The position numbers and the translations under genes are program-made. Shown in pieces: positions 37,070-49,012 of a DNA stretch of 64,000 nucleotides (position 1 is its first letter; each line of letters opens with the position of its first letter). The stretch lies in contig JANPZV010000005.1 of NCBI GenBank assembly GCA_024707365.1, positions 124,001-188,000 of the forward strand, written 5' to 3'. Below the pieces are notes generated by a model. It was not told the origin of the DNA. It did not search any database and saw only the letters and a list, made by a program, of their open reading frames with translations. The stretch comes from Terricaulis sp. (lineage in GTDB: Bacteria > Pseudomonadota > Alphaproteobacteria > Caulobacterales > Aquidulcibacteraceae).

Positions 37070-38301
37070 AGCCCGGCGCTGTCTCACCGCTCGCGCCCGC
37101 CAGCTTCCCCGACCTGCCGCCCATCGCCGGCCTTGAAGCCGCGATCGGGCGCGCGGGCTTCTACAAGCACGAGCGCCCCGATCTTTTGCTGATGCGCATG
37201 CCTGCGGGCACGCGCGCGGCGGGGGTGTTCACCACCAACGCCGTGGGCTCTGCGCCCACCGATTGGTGCAAGGCCGCGCTCGCGGCCAATCGCGGCCAAG
37301 CCTGCGGCCTGCTGGTGAACGCCGGCTGCGCCAACTCGTTCACCGGCCCGGCCGGCGATGCGGCGGCCAAACGCGCGCTCACCGAAGCGGGCGCGGCCAT
37401 CGGCGTGGACACGCGCGAAATGCTGGCCGCCTCCACCGGCGTGATCGGCGTCGTGCTCGATGATGCGAAGATCACGCGCGCGCTGCCGCATTTGAATCTC
37501 GCGCCCGTCAATTGGCATGACGCGGCCAGCGCGATCATGACCACGGACACCTTCCCCAAAGGCGCGGGCGCGAGCTGTGAGATCGACGGCGTGAAGGTGA
37601 ATATCGCCGGCATAGCCAAGGGCTCGGGCATGATCGCGCCGAACATGGCCACCATGCTGGCGTTCGTGTTCACCGATGCGGCGCTCTCGGCTCCCATCCT
37701 CAAAACCCTGCTGCGCCAGGAAACCGAGGTCAGCTTCAATTCCATCACCGTGGACGGGGATCGCAGCACCAATGATTGCGTGCTGCTCTACGCCACCGGC
37801 CAAGCCAATGTGCCGCCGATCCCGGATGCGAAGGATGAGCGCCTCAACGCCTTCCGCGCCGCGCTCAACCAGGTGCTCACCGATCTCGCCATCCAGATCG
37901 TGCGCGACGGCGAAGGCGCGACCAAACTTGTGAAAGTGAATGTCGAAGGCGCGCAGAGCGACGCCTCCGCCAAGATCATCGCCCGCACCATTTGCGAAAG
38001 CCCGCTCGTCAAAACCGCCATCGCCGGCGAGGACGCGAACTGGGGCCGCATCGTCATGGCCATCGGCCGCGCCGATCAGCCGGTGAAAAAAGAAATGATC
38101 GGCGTGCGCTTCGGCGCGCTCTGGGCCGCGCGCGAGGGCATGGTTTCATCCGAATATGATGAAGCGGCGATGAGCGCGTATATGAAAGGGCAAAGCCTCG
38201 AAATCACCGTGCTCGTCGGCCCCGGCGCGGGCCGCGCCAGCATGCACACCTGCGACCTCACCAAGCGCTACGTCGAAATCAACGGCGATTATCGCAGCTG
38301 A
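37066..38301 (+). CDS. argJ: Bifunctional glutamate N-acetyltransferase/amino-acid acetyltransferase ArgJ
   Basis: Arginine-biosynthesis enzyme recycling the acetyl group from N-acetylornithine to glutamate. Ntn-type self-processing occurs at the Thr in GMIAPNMATMLAFVFTD. Other signatures: GVFTTNAVGSAPTDWC, VNAGCANSFTG and GEDANWGRIVMAIGRAD. 411 aa, intact, translationally coupled to the parvulin gene. Confidence 0.93.
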   Translation: MKPGAVSPLAPASFPDLPPIAGLEAAIGRAGFYKHERPDLLLMRMPAGTRAAGVFTTNAVGSAPTDWCKAALAANRGQACGLLVNAGCANSFTGPAGDAAAKRALTEAGAAIGVDTREMLAASTGVIGVVLDDAKITRALPHLNLAPVNWHDAASAIMTTDTFPKGAGASCEIDGVKVNIAGIAKGSGMIAPNMATMLAFVFTDAALSAPILKTLLRQETEVSFNSITVDGDRSTNDCVLLYATGQANVPPIPDAKDERLNAFRAALNQVLTDLAIQIVRDGEGATKLVKVNVEGAQSDASAKIIARTICESPLVKTAIAGEDANWGRIVMAIGRADQPVKKEMIGVRFGALWAAREGMVSSEYDEAAMSAYMKGQSLEITVLVGPGAGRASMHTCDLTKRYVEINGDYRS

Positions 38302-38414
38302 CACAGCCCGTCGCGCCATGGGCGAAATTTTCCCGCGCTTGCCTGGATTTGCGAACGCTGTTGACCAGCGCGCCGCATGTTGCAAATCTACCGCACACTC
38401 AAAAAGAGGCGTGC

Positions 38415-38657
38415 ATGGAATTAAATGACTCGATCATCCTAGGCGGCGCGATTCTCGCGATCGTGCTCGGCGTCATGCGTGCGCCCAAAGACCCTTCCTA
38501 CATCGCGTTGTTTGTGATCGCGGGCTGGCCTTGCTTCAATCTCGGCCTCAAGAACGGCTGGAATTTCCTCACCGTGGCGGTGTCAACGGCTGTCATCTTC
38601 GCGGTTTATCTGGGCCTGCGCTGGGCCGCCGCGCGTTTTGCGCCCAATAAGGCCTAA
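38415..38657 (+). CDS. Small hypothetical membrane protein
   Basis: 80 aa with three hydrophobic stretches (SIILGGAILAIVLGVM, YIALFVIAGWPCFNLGL, FLTVAVSTAVIFAVYLGL). AAGAGG precedes the ATG at 38415. Convergent with divL. No family recognised. Confidence 0.5.
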   Translation: MELNDSIILGGAILAIVLGVMRAPKDPSYIALFVIAGWPCFNLGLKNGWNFLTVAVSTAVIFAVYLGLRWAAARFAPNKA

Positions 38658-38695
38658 CGCGCCGCGCCATCTCCGCGGGGCGTGGCCCCCTCCCG

Positions 38696-41147
38696 CTAAG
38701 CCGCCTTCCGCCGCTCGCGCGGCGGCGTCGGCGGCGGGCCGGCGGGCGGTTCGGGCGGGGCGTGCGCGGGCAGATGGCATGTCACGGTGACGCCGCGCCC
38801 CGGCTCGCTTTTCAGCGCCACCCAGCCGCCATGCATCTCCACGAACGAGCGCACGAGCGCAAGGCCAAGCCCAGCCCCGCGCCGATCCCCGCTTTGGAAG
38901 CTATCGAACGCATGCGCTTGGGCCTCGAAATTCATGCCCTTGCCCGTATCGGCCACGGTGAGGCGCACGAGATCTTCCGCGCGCTCGGCCGTCACCGTGA
39001 TCGTATCGCCGCGTTCGGTATGGCGCAGCGCGTTGGAGAGCAGGTTCACGATCACCTGGGTGATGCGCTTCTGATCGGCGGCGATTTCGCCTATCTCGGG
39101 ATCGCATTTGATGCGGATCGGCACCTCTGTGTCGCGCGCCTTTGAGGCGGCCATCTGCACGCTCTCTGTCAGCGTCTCGTAGATATTCATCGGCCCGAGA
39201 TCGAGCTGCACATTGCCGGCTTCGACCATGGCCACATCGAGAATATTGTCGATCAGCTTGGAGAGATTGCCCGACGCTTCGATGATCGAACCCACCTGCT
39301 CGGCCTGCCGATCGTTGAGCGGGCCGAAAATCTTGTGATGCAGCATCTCCGCATTGCCCTGGATCGCCTGCAGCGGATTGCGCAATTGGTAGGAGACGTT
39401 CTCAACGAACTGCGTCTTGAGCCGGTCGGCCTCCTCAAACGCTTCGGCGCGCTCGCGCAGCGCATCTTCCACGCGGCGATCGGCGGTGATGTCCTGAAAC
39501 GCCACCAAAGTCGCGCCATCGGGCAGCGGGCGGGTGAGGAATTTCAGCACCGTCTCATCGCTGCGGCGCATTTCGCCGCGAAACTCCGTGCGCGCCTCCG
39601 GCGAAGGATCGGTGATGCGCGCGCGCACCTGCGCCCACACCGCGTCATCGTGGAATTTCGCCTTGCACGCCGCCACCAGCTTCTCGAACGGCATGTCCGC
39701 CTCGAACGTTTCGCGCGGCAAGTCCCACATCTCCGAGAACGCGGCGTTCGAGAGCTTGAGCCGGCCATCGAGGCCAAACACCACGATCGCTTCGTGCAAT
39801 TTATCGAGCGCGGCCTTCTGCGTTTGCAGCAGCGCGTCATATTGGCTGCGCAGCGAGATCTCGTTGGTCATGTCCGAGAAGATCATCAGCATGCCGCCGC
39901 CCGGATGGCGCTGGCGCGCCACGCGCAGCATGCGCCCATCGGGCAGCACCCAAAGATCTTCCGGCAGCTCAGCCACTTCTTGATAGAGCGCCAGCTCGCC
40001 TGCGCGCCATTCGGCGTAATTGGCGGTCGCCGGCAGCTTGCGCTTTTCCTTGAGATAATCGAGCCACGCCGCATGCGCAGGCCGATCCGCCAAGAACGCA
40101 GCCTCAACGCCCCACATCTGCTCAAACGCCAGATTGTGAAACACCAGCCGCTTTTGCGCATCGAACACCGCGACGCCCTCGGCCAGCGCGTTCAGCGTTT
40201 CATCATGCGCGCGCTGCTGCTTGGACATGAGATCGCGCGAGGCTTCGGTTTCGGTCACGTCGATCGCAAGGCCGGCCGCGCCGCCCGAGATCGGCGCCAT
40301 GCGCAAGCGCAGCGTGCGCCGCGCTTCGCCCACGGTGGCGGTGCGCACCTCTTCGATCACCTCGCCGGTGTCGATGGCCTTGCGCGCCATTTCCACCACG
40401 GCGGCATCGAGCTGCAGATTGCGCTGCACGGCGGAGTCGAGCGATTTGGCGCGCAGCGCTTCGAGATAGGCGGGGTTGGCCCAATCGAGCTCAAGCCCGC
40501 CATTCACGCGCCACGCCATGAACGGCGTCGTGTTCCACATCTTGAGGAACGCGGCGGGATCGCCCGCCAGCACCTTGCCGCCGCCATCGGGCAGATCGCC
40601 CGAGCCATGCTCCACCCCGCGCACGCTGGCGTCGAGAATCCACACCACCGCGCGCGCGCCGGCGGTGCGGCCGTCAACTTCCACATACACGCCATCGGGC
40701 GTTGAGATCACCAGCGAGAACGGCGCGCCTTCGCGGCGCAGCCGCGCCAGCGCCGGGCCAAGCCGCGTCGGCTCCCCGCCGGCGGCGTGCGCGTCAAACG
40801 TGGAAAGCCCCTGCAGGATGCGGATTGAAGGCTCAGCCGCCACCGCCGCATCCGAAAAGCGCAGCATGGAGGCCAGCGCCAGCGGCGAGCCATAGATGCG
40901 CGGGCTGCCCCAATCGCCATCGGCGGCGGGCGCGGCCACATCGTCCCAGATCAGCACCACGCCCGGATGCGCGCCAAAAATGGAATCCGCCCACGCCAGC
41001 TGATCCTCCAGCGTGCGCGAGCGCTTTTTCCACACCTCGACGCTGCCGCGCGCGCCATCGGTGACGCGCACGGCCCAAAGCAGCGCCGCGATGGCGATCC
41101 GCCGCCGCGCCGCCCGCCACCAGCAGGCTCAACAAACCGACGTCCAA
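38696..41147 (-). CDS. divL: DivL-type PAS sensor with Tyr in place of the phospho-His, one frame slip
   Basis: ~816-aa membrane sensor. N-terminal helix from a TTG start at 41147 (MDVGLLSLLVAGG), several PAS-like domains, then a HisKA-like dimerisation helix reading FVENVSYQLRNPLQAI, where the usual S-H-E-L-R has Tyr586 in place of His. A near-complete ATPase domain follows (NLLSNALRH N-box, VADTGKGM, GAGLGLALVRSF). Tyr at this position is the hallmark of Caulobacter DivL, the essential regulator of CckA/DivK polarity. Slip within the GC-rich run ~41098-41118 (AARIAIAALLWAV). Adjacency to ahcY on the same strand supports the call. Confidence 0.82.
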
Positions 41148-41327
41148 AACCGACCCCTAAAACATCCTACGGCGAAACGAATCGCCAAGCCCCAACAGCC
41201 ATCCTCACGCGCTTCGCGCGCGATGGAAACGCCGCATCGGGCCCTCAGATGTTAACAAGTGCTTAAATTGGTGAACGCGCGGTTAAGTTAAGAAAGTTCA
41301 ACGCGTTAACGCGCCGCCGGCACGCAT

Positions 41328-42019
41328 TCAGGGGGCCCCGCGCAGCTTCTCCACCGCATCGGCCGCCGCTTGCAGCGCCGGGCGCAGCTTGCGCGCGCCG
41401 CCCGGCTTGTTTCAGTTTCGACGCGCCGGAAATGCGGAACACGAACGGCATCTTGTAGCTGGCGCCGAAGCGCACATGCCGATCCCCGCGCGGCTCAAAC
41501 CGGGTGCGCACCATCGCCTCGCGCGCGGCCTCGTAGAACACGTCCGAAGGCCAAGCATAGACGCAATGGACGTTCTTCACCCGCCCGCCGGCGCCGACCT
41601 CGAAGTCCACCACCGCCACGCCCTCGACGCCCAAACGCCGCGCCAGCGCCGGGTACCGCGCACGCAAGGGGCCGGCCACCTCCCACGGCATCGCATCCTC
41701 GTCCTCATCCTCCACCGCATCGGCGCCCGCGCGCCAGACGACGCAGCACGGCCCTTCGGGCAAGCCTTGCTTGATCCGCGCGCGCTCACGCCATTGCGCC
41801 AGCAAGCGCCGCGCCCAATCGGCGGCGTTGACCACCGCCACCACCAGCGCCAGCACGGCGGCGCCGCCTGCGAACATGGCGGCGTTGGAGGCCCAGCCTT
41901 CGCGCGCGCAATGCGCCTGTCAGCGCCAAATGCGCGCCAACCACGACAATGAACAATCCGCCATAGAACAGCGCGCGCGCTGTCCATGTCGAAACTGTGC
42001 GGGTGGCGTGAACGAGCAT
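41328..42019 (-). CDS. TonB-family C-terminal-domain protein, two frame slips
   Basis: ~229 aa. Two N-terminal helices (ALFYGGLFIVVVGAHLAL and MFAGGAAVLALVVAVVNAA), then a domain with the TonB C-terminal pattern (YPALARRLGVEGVAVVDFEVGAGGRVKNV, AAREAMVRTRFEP). Slips in the GC dinucleotide run ~41901-41909 and at CCC 41401-41403 on plus; with two Cs the C-terminus reads LRPALQAAADAVEKLRGAP. Not next to ExbBD or a receptor; energy transduction is only a family-level idea. Confidence 0.55.
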
Positions 42020-42111
42020 GGTGGTTCCCGGCGGTTCCGCCTTTCTGCCAAGTCAGATAGGAACACGCAATCAGCTCACGCGATTGACGAACAAAGCATG
42101 GAGAAAAGATC

Positions 42112-42469
42112 ATGACGCGCAGGCCGCTTCGTCAGCTTGCTCTTGGCGCCGCGCTCGCCGCTTTGCTCGGCGCATGCGCCGCCAGCGCGCAACCGGAGGG
42201 CGATGCGCGCCCATCGCCTACCGCCAGAGGCCAAGCCATAGCCGAGGCCAATTGCGCGGTGTGCCATGCGATCGGGCGCCGATGGCGAAAGCCCGCACGC
42301 GGACGCCCCGCCCTTCCGCACCTTTTCGCAAAACTATCCGGTAAACGCGCTGGCCGAAGCCTTCGCCGAAGGCATCCTGGTGGGCCACAGCGACATGCCT
42401 GAGTTTAGGCTCGAGCCCGATCAGATCGAAGCGATGATCGCCTATCTTGAAAGCGTGCAGAACCAATAG
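42112..42469 (+). CDS. Monohaem cytochrome c, one frame slip
   Basis: Exported cytochrome c of ~118 aa. Signal peptide with LLGAC (possible lipobox), haem site CAVCH near residue 50, and axial Met in HSDMPEF; C-terminal helix MIAYLESVQ. GGG at 42274-42276 should be GG, giving CHAIGADGESPHADAPPF. Divergent from the TonB-like gene and convergent with ahcY. Redox partner unknown. Confidence 0.72.
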
Positions 42470-42473
42470 CGCA

Positions 42474-42505
42474 AACAAAAACGGCCTCTCCTTTCGGAGA
42501 GGCCG
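42474..42505 (-). terminator. Rho-independent terminator of ahcY
   Basis: CGGCCTCTCC / GGAGAGGCCG hairpin followed on the minus strand by a U-run (A5 on plus at 42477-42481), 24 bp beyond the ahcY stop. Confidence 0.75.
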
Positions 42506-42528
42506 CCGCTTCGCCGTTCGGCGAAGGC

Positions 42529-44044
<1,516 letters not shown>

Positions 44045-44085
44045 TTAGCAAAGCCGCGCGGCGCTGGCAAATGCCGCGCCCACGC

Positions 44086-44120
44086 AAAAGGCCGCCGGGC
44101 GGAACCCCGACGGCCTTTGT
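44086..44120 (-). terminator. Terminator downstream of the MscS-like gene
   Basis: AAAGGCCG / CGGCCTTT stem with a 16-nt loop; a minus-strand T4 follows. 24 bp beyond the MscS-like stop and upstream of the ahcY leader. Confidence 0.55.
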
Positions 44121-44143
44121 ATTTTCAAGCGCATAGCGCCAGA

Positions 44144-45390
44144 TCAGCCGTCGCTGCTCCAGCGATCCAGCAGGCGTTTGGCCGCATCGCGCCCGCCAAT
44201 CCCGAACGCGATCGCCACCGCCACCGCCACCGCACCGAGGATCAGCCCAAACGCCAGGACGATAATGTCGTTGGCCAGGCCCATGAAGCGCAGGCCCACC
44301 GCCGTGGCGAGCGCGATGACGCCCCAGCGCACGAAGGTGGAGATGATCTCAGAACTCGGCTTGCCTTCGCGCCGCGCCGCCACCGCCAGGATGTTCGCCA
44401 GCAATATGCCCAGCGCGATGATCACCGCGCCAAACAGCACGCGGCTGGCCAGTTGCAACACTTCCGTCAGCATCGCCGCCATGGCGCCGAATTCAAGCAG
44501 CCGCGTGGCTTCAACCGCCGCGAACAGCACAATGCCGATCAGCACCGCAAGCCCGATCATGCGCGAAGGCGGAAAGCGCGACAGATCGAGCGCATCGGCG
44601 CGCGAGCTGACATCCAAGTGCTCACGCCCCACGCGCACCGGCTCTGCATTGGCGATCGAGGCGATGATGCTGTCAAAGCCCAGCGCTTTCAGCCCCTCCT
44701 CCGTCAGCGTCATCACCCAGCGGCCCACCACATAGGCGATAAAGATGATGAGCCCCGCGCCGATCACGCGCGGGATCGTCATCAGGATTTCGTTGAGCAT
44801 CGAGGTGGCCGGATCGGAGATGGCGCGGATGTTGAGCGCATCCAGCGCCGCGATCGCGGCGGGGATGATCACCAGCGTGAACACCAAAATGCCAAGCAGG
44901 CGCGCAAGGCCTGGGCCTGCGGGCGTGTGCGTCAGCCCCGCATCGATCAGCCGGCGGTCAAGCTCGGCCGCCTCCACGGCGGCCTGCACAATGCGGCGCA
45001 GAATCGTCGCCAGCACAAAGCCGATGAAAAAGATGATCGCCGCCCCAACGACGGAGGGCAGATAGGTGAGAAAGCCGCTCAGCATATCATTCAGCGGCGC
45101 AACGATCTCGCGCATGTCGAGCTGCGAGAGCGCCAAAATGAGGCCAAGCAGCCAAACCAGCCAGTAACCTACCTCGCCAATGCGTTCACCCACATCAACA
45201 ACAGGTTTTGCACTGGTGCTGCTCGCGCCATCGCGGCGCGAGAGGAAGGGATGCGGTCGATGCCCTTGGCGATGCCCCATTTCACCGCCTTGGCGGCGAA
45301 ATGCGCGGCAATGAGGATCGCGGCCGCCGCGAGGATCCTGAGACCCCACAAGCTGAACCACGCCGAAATCGCGTTATAATCGATGGTCAT
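44144..45390 (-). CDS. Mechanosensitive-channel-like (MscS/TM-helix) membrane protein, one frame slip
   Basis: ~415 aa, many helices (YWLVWLLGLILALSQL, YLPSVVGAAIIFFIGFVLATIL, LGILVFTLVIIPAAIAALDAL, MIGLAVLIGIVLFAAVEA). The conserved TM-helix repeat of small-conductance channel relatives recurs. N-terminus MTIDYNAISAWFSLWGLRIL starts at ATG 45390 with GGGAGG upstream. GGG at 45248-45250 on plus should be GGGG, reading RIPFLSRRDGASSTSAK. Lacks the canonical MscS beta domain, so gating by tension is uncertain. Confidence 0.68.
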
Positions 45391-45532
45391 GAGCTGCCTC
45401 CCATGCGAGGGCGCGTTGAACACGGCTTAGAATTCTGCCGCGATAGCCCTAAGAATAGGTTTTGCGCTTAAAAGGCGTGCGATTTCGCATGCTGCGGATG
45501 CGAAAAGCGGCGTGTTCCCAAACCAAATAAGG

Positions 45533-47210
45533 CTAATGCGCCCCGCCCAGCACCGCGCGGCACGCATCAAGCGCTTCGCCCTCAAGCGGCTCGGCCAATA
45601 CAAGCGCCTGCACGCGCACGCTTTCGCGGCTGCGCGGCATGTAGCGCATCTCGCGTTCGCCATCGCCCTCACGCACCGCAAGCGACACCTCCGCGTCGAT
45701 ATCGCCAAATTGCGTGTTCAGACGGGTGATCTCCATGCCATCGCGCACGCCCGCCGCATAAGCGGGGCCGGCCGGGTCGATGCCGGCGACGATATTCTGA
45801 TTGGCCAGCGTGGCCTGAAAATCAAAGCCAAGCGTAAAACGCGGAGAAAAACTGGTCTGCACGCGCCCGCACGGCGCGAACGCATCCTCGGCCAGCGCGA
45901 TCTCCGCGCCCTCAACGATGAAGCTCTGATAATCAGCGGCAAAACCGACGCCCTCAGCCTCGCGCGCCAGCAAGGCCGAGGCTGGCCCCGCTTCACCCGC
46001 CGCCGCGCGCGCTCATGGCGTGCATCAGCACATCGAGGCTCCGCCCTTCCGCACGCAAGCGCCGATCCCAGATCGCCGCCAAAAGCCGCCCGCGCTGATA
46101 CGGCAATTGCTGCATGTCCTGATCGGTCCAAAACGCTTCAGCCACGCGCGCATTCGGCGCGGTGCGGGCGGTTGAGTGCGCGTAGGCGCTGAGCGTGGCG
46201 TTAAAATCCGCCGCGTAATCGGCGGGGATCCACAAGCCCTGGCGCACCAGCATGCGCGCGGTGTAAAAATCGGTGAAGCCTTCGGAGAGCCAATAATCAC
46301 CCACTTCGTTTTGCGCAGACATGCCGCCGATGCGATGCGGCAGCCATGTGTGCAAGCTCTCATGCGCAAGCGTGCGGGTGATGCGGCTTTCTTCGGTGTT
46401 CGCCGTGGCGAAAAAGGCGAACGCATCACCAAGCCCTGTGCCGCCCACCGAACGCGCGCGCGGGTTCGGCGCCTCCAGCGGCAACACCGTGACAAGATAG
46501 GGCGTGGATTCATCGCCCCAGAAATTGCGCTGGCCGCTGATGATTTCGTTCGCCTGCGCTACAAAGCTTGCGTCGCTAAAGCCCCAATCGCCGCGTATCG
46601 CCACGCGGATATTGCGGTCAGCGCCGTGATGGATGCGGAAATCGCCGCCCACAGAAATGCTACGCCCAACCCCGCCGAGCGTGAGCCCATCATGCTCAAG
46701 ATCGGAAGCAAAGCGCCAGCCGCGCGGCAGCGCCCGCACGCGCAACTGCACAGGCGCCGCCTCATCCCAGCCCTCGGGCGTGATGAAGCTTGCATGCCCG
46801 ATCAGGTGAAAATAGCCAGGCTGCACCACGGCGCGATACGGATTGCCGCCGCGCGCCATGGGCGGCCCCTCATGATCCTGCACGATGCGATAGCGCAGAT
46901 GCACGCGCGCATTGGGCCGATGCGAGAGCAGGCGCTGCGCCGGGCCCGCGCCTTCGCGCAATTGCGCGCCGGAAACGGCCTCAAGCGCGGTGATGGCGCG
47001 ATAGAGCTCAGCCTGCCCGCCCCACGCATCGGGCAAGCTGAGCGCGGTTTCGCCATCCGCCTCGCCCCGAAAGCGCAGATCGACCTCAACCGCAACAAGC
47101 GCGCCTTCGGTCAGGATCGGGGTCAGCGTGTAATCGATCCGCTCACGCGGGGCCATGCCTACGCTCAGAAACGCCAGCGCCAAAACCGCCAGCACACGCG
47201 CCGCCTGCAT
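45533..47210 (-). CDS. Secreted M61-like (glycyl aminopeptidase-type) metallopeptidase, one frame slip
   Basis: ~558 aa with a signal peptide (MQAARVLAVLALAFLSVGMA). Gluzincin motif HESLH (HExxH) in RTLAHESLHTWLP, with the downstream Glu in YWLSEGFTDFY, and a C-terminal PDZ-like domain (IVAGIDPAGPAYAAGVRDGMEI). Slip near 46000-46010: removing one G gives MSARAAGEAGPASALLAREAEGVGF. Ends at TAG 45533. Matches the M61 layout of peptidase followed by PDZ. Confidence 0.72.
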
Positions 47211-47289
47211 GCTTGCTCCTCCGCTCCGCCCGCGAGGATGCTGGCGGCGCCGGCTTTAGATGCACGCGCCGCCGGCCGCTGGCGCGAAG

Positions 47290-48126
47290 CTAGGGCGCGT
47301 GCGGCAACGCCTCGAAATCCTCCGGCACGTGCTGGCGGATCAGGCGCACGTTTTCGTCGGCGGTGATGGCGTCCACGATATCCATTGATTGCAGCGTCTG
47401 CTCGCGGTCGTGGTTGAACGCCGGCACGGTGCGCCATTCGCGGCTTTCGGCCATGTGGAACATATCCCCGCTCAGCAGCAGATCCCCGGCATTGCCGCTG
47501 CGCACGAACAGCATCGCATGCCCCGGCGTGTGCCCAGGCGCGGGAACGATGATCACCGAGCCATCGCCAAACACATCATGGCGCGCGCCGCTTTCGATGA
47601 GGCGGGTTTCGGCGTTTTCCAGCGCGGCGTAGGTGGAGAATTCTTGCGCGCCGCGCGCCTCGTCGCGGAACATATGCGCACGCTCATCGGCGTTGACGAT
47701 CCAAGTCGCGGTCGCGGCGAACAAGCCGGCATTGCCGGTATGATCGCCATGGCTGTGCGAAATGGCGATAAAATCGATGTCCGCCGGCGTGAGGCCAAAG
47801 GCCGCCAATTGCGAAACCAGCGTCACCGGCACGGTGGCTGTGGCGTTAAGCGCCTCGATGCGCAAGCCTTCCGGCATCTCGGCCACCGCATCGGGCAAGC
47901 CCAAATCCCACAGCAAATCGCCGTCGGGATGGCGGATGAGATAGCAAGGATCGACGAAATCGCGCGCCACGCCGTTGAACGCGCCATTATCGGCGAACGG
48001 CGCTGTGTCAGCAAACGCGATGCGCCCGCAATCCAAAGCGTAAATCTGCACAGGATTTTCGGCCTGTTGCGGCGCGCACGCGGCGAGTGCGGCAAGGCAG
48101 GCAAAAGCGGCGAGGCGTTTGATCAT
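47290..48126 (-). CDS. MBL-fold hydrolase lipoprotein (AHL-lactonase-like)
   Basis: ~278 aa. Lipobox LAAC in MIKRLAAFACLAALAACAP predicts a lipid-anchored periplasmic enzyme. Metal ligands SHSHGDHTGN (HxHxDH), PAPGHTPGHAM and the bridging Asp of LLLSGDMFHM are as in N-acyl-homoserine-lactone lactonases and their relatives. ATG at 48126. Quorum-quenching is only a family possibility; other lactones or esters may be substrates. Confidence 0.72.
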   Translation of the reverse strand: MIKRLAAFACLAALAACAPQQAENPVQIYALDCGRIAFADTAPFADNGAFNGVARDFVDPCYLIRHPDGDLLWDLGLPDAVAEMPEGLRIEALNATATVPVTLVSQLAAFGLTPADIDFIAISHSHGDHTGNAGLFAATATWIVNADERAHMFRDEARGAQEFSTYAALENAETRLIESGARHDVFGDGSVIIVPAPGHTPGHAMLFVRSGNAGDLLLSGDMFHMAESREWRTVPAFNHDREQTLQSMDIVDAITADENVRLIRQHVPEDFEALPHAP

Positions 48127-48190
48127 TTCTATCTCCCTTGCCGCCACTTGGACGCACCACGCCACGAGGGTCAAGCCAACAAGCGCCCGC

Positions 48191-48466
48191 TTATTCGCCT
48201 TCGTGAAACTTAGCCGCAAACAGCGCTTCCACCGCGTTGAGCGCCGCCTCCGCTTCGGGGCCTTCGGCTTCGACCTCGACGCTTGTGCCCACGCCCGCGC
48301 CCAGCATCATCAGATCCATCAGCGAGCGGGCGTCGGCCTCCTCCTCCTCGCGGCGCACGATGATGATGGTGTCGTCATAGCTCAGCGCAAGCTCGGCCAG
48401 CTTACGCGAAGCCCGCGCATGCAAGCCGCGTACATTCACAACATCGATGCTGCGCTTCATCCCCAT
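48191..48466 (-). CDS. HPr-like phosphocarrier (nitrogen-type PTS)
   Basis: ~91-aa HPr fold. Phosphoryl-accepting His in RGLHARAS and a Ser in DARSLMDLMMLGAG at the regulatory Ser46 position are both seen. Partner of the mannose-type EIIA 29 bp upstream. In alphaproteobacteria this PTS has no sugar permease and signals nutrient state. No HPr kinase gene lies in this cluster. Confidence 0.85.
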   Translation of the reverse strand: MGMKRSIDVVNVRGLHARASRKLAELALSYDDTIIIVRREEEEADARSLMDLMMLGAGVGTSVEVEAEGPEAEAALNAVEALFAAKFHEGE

Positions 48467-48495
48467 GGCGCGCCGCCTTTTTCTTTATTGTTGCT

Positions 48496-48900
48496 TTAGC
48501 CGCCGCCCGCGAGTTCGACGGACGCCACGCGGATGTAGCGCCGGCCCGCATCCTGCGCCGCAAGCGCGGCGTCAGACAAGCTCAGTTTGCCGCGCACCTC
48601 GGCCAGCTTGATCAGCATCGGCAGGTTCACCCCGGCAATCACTTCGGTTTTCACCTGATTGATCACCGAAATGGCGAGGTTGGAGGGCGTGCCGCCGAAC
48701 ATGTCGGTGAGGATGACGACGCCCTCGCCCTTATCGACGGCGCGCACGGCCTCGATAATATCGGTGCGGCGCTCTTCCATATCGTCATAAGGGCCGATGG
48801 CCACGGCGCGCATCTGCTCTTGCGGGCCAAGCACATGCTCGGCCGCAGCGACAAATTCGTCCGCCAAGCGGCCGTGCGATACGACGACAACGCCGATCAT
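48496..48900 (-). CDS. PTS EIIA component, mannose/fructose type
   Basis: 134-aa EIIA-Man domain. Phospho-His9 in IGVVVVSHGRLADEF; GVVILTDMFGGTPSN is the core signature. Precedes HPr on the same strand and follows chvG, the conserved alphaproteobacterial order. No EIIB/C/D transport domains nearby, so the role is regulatory. Confidence 0.88.
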   Translation of the reverse strand: MIGVVVVSHGRLADEFVAAAEHVLGPQEQMRAVAIGPYDDMEERRTDIIEAVRAVDKGEGVVILTDMFGGTPSNLAISVINQVKTEVIAGVNLPMLIKLAEVRGKLSLSDAALAAQDAGRRYIRVASVELAGGG

Positions 48901-49012
48901 GCCGTGAGCTCCCGCCTCTCAGCCCCTGACCAAGGGGCGCAACCATACCCGTTCGCACCTGCGAGAAAAGCAAAAGCCGCACGCCCATTGCAGTTTTTCG
49001 GCGGCCGCATCG

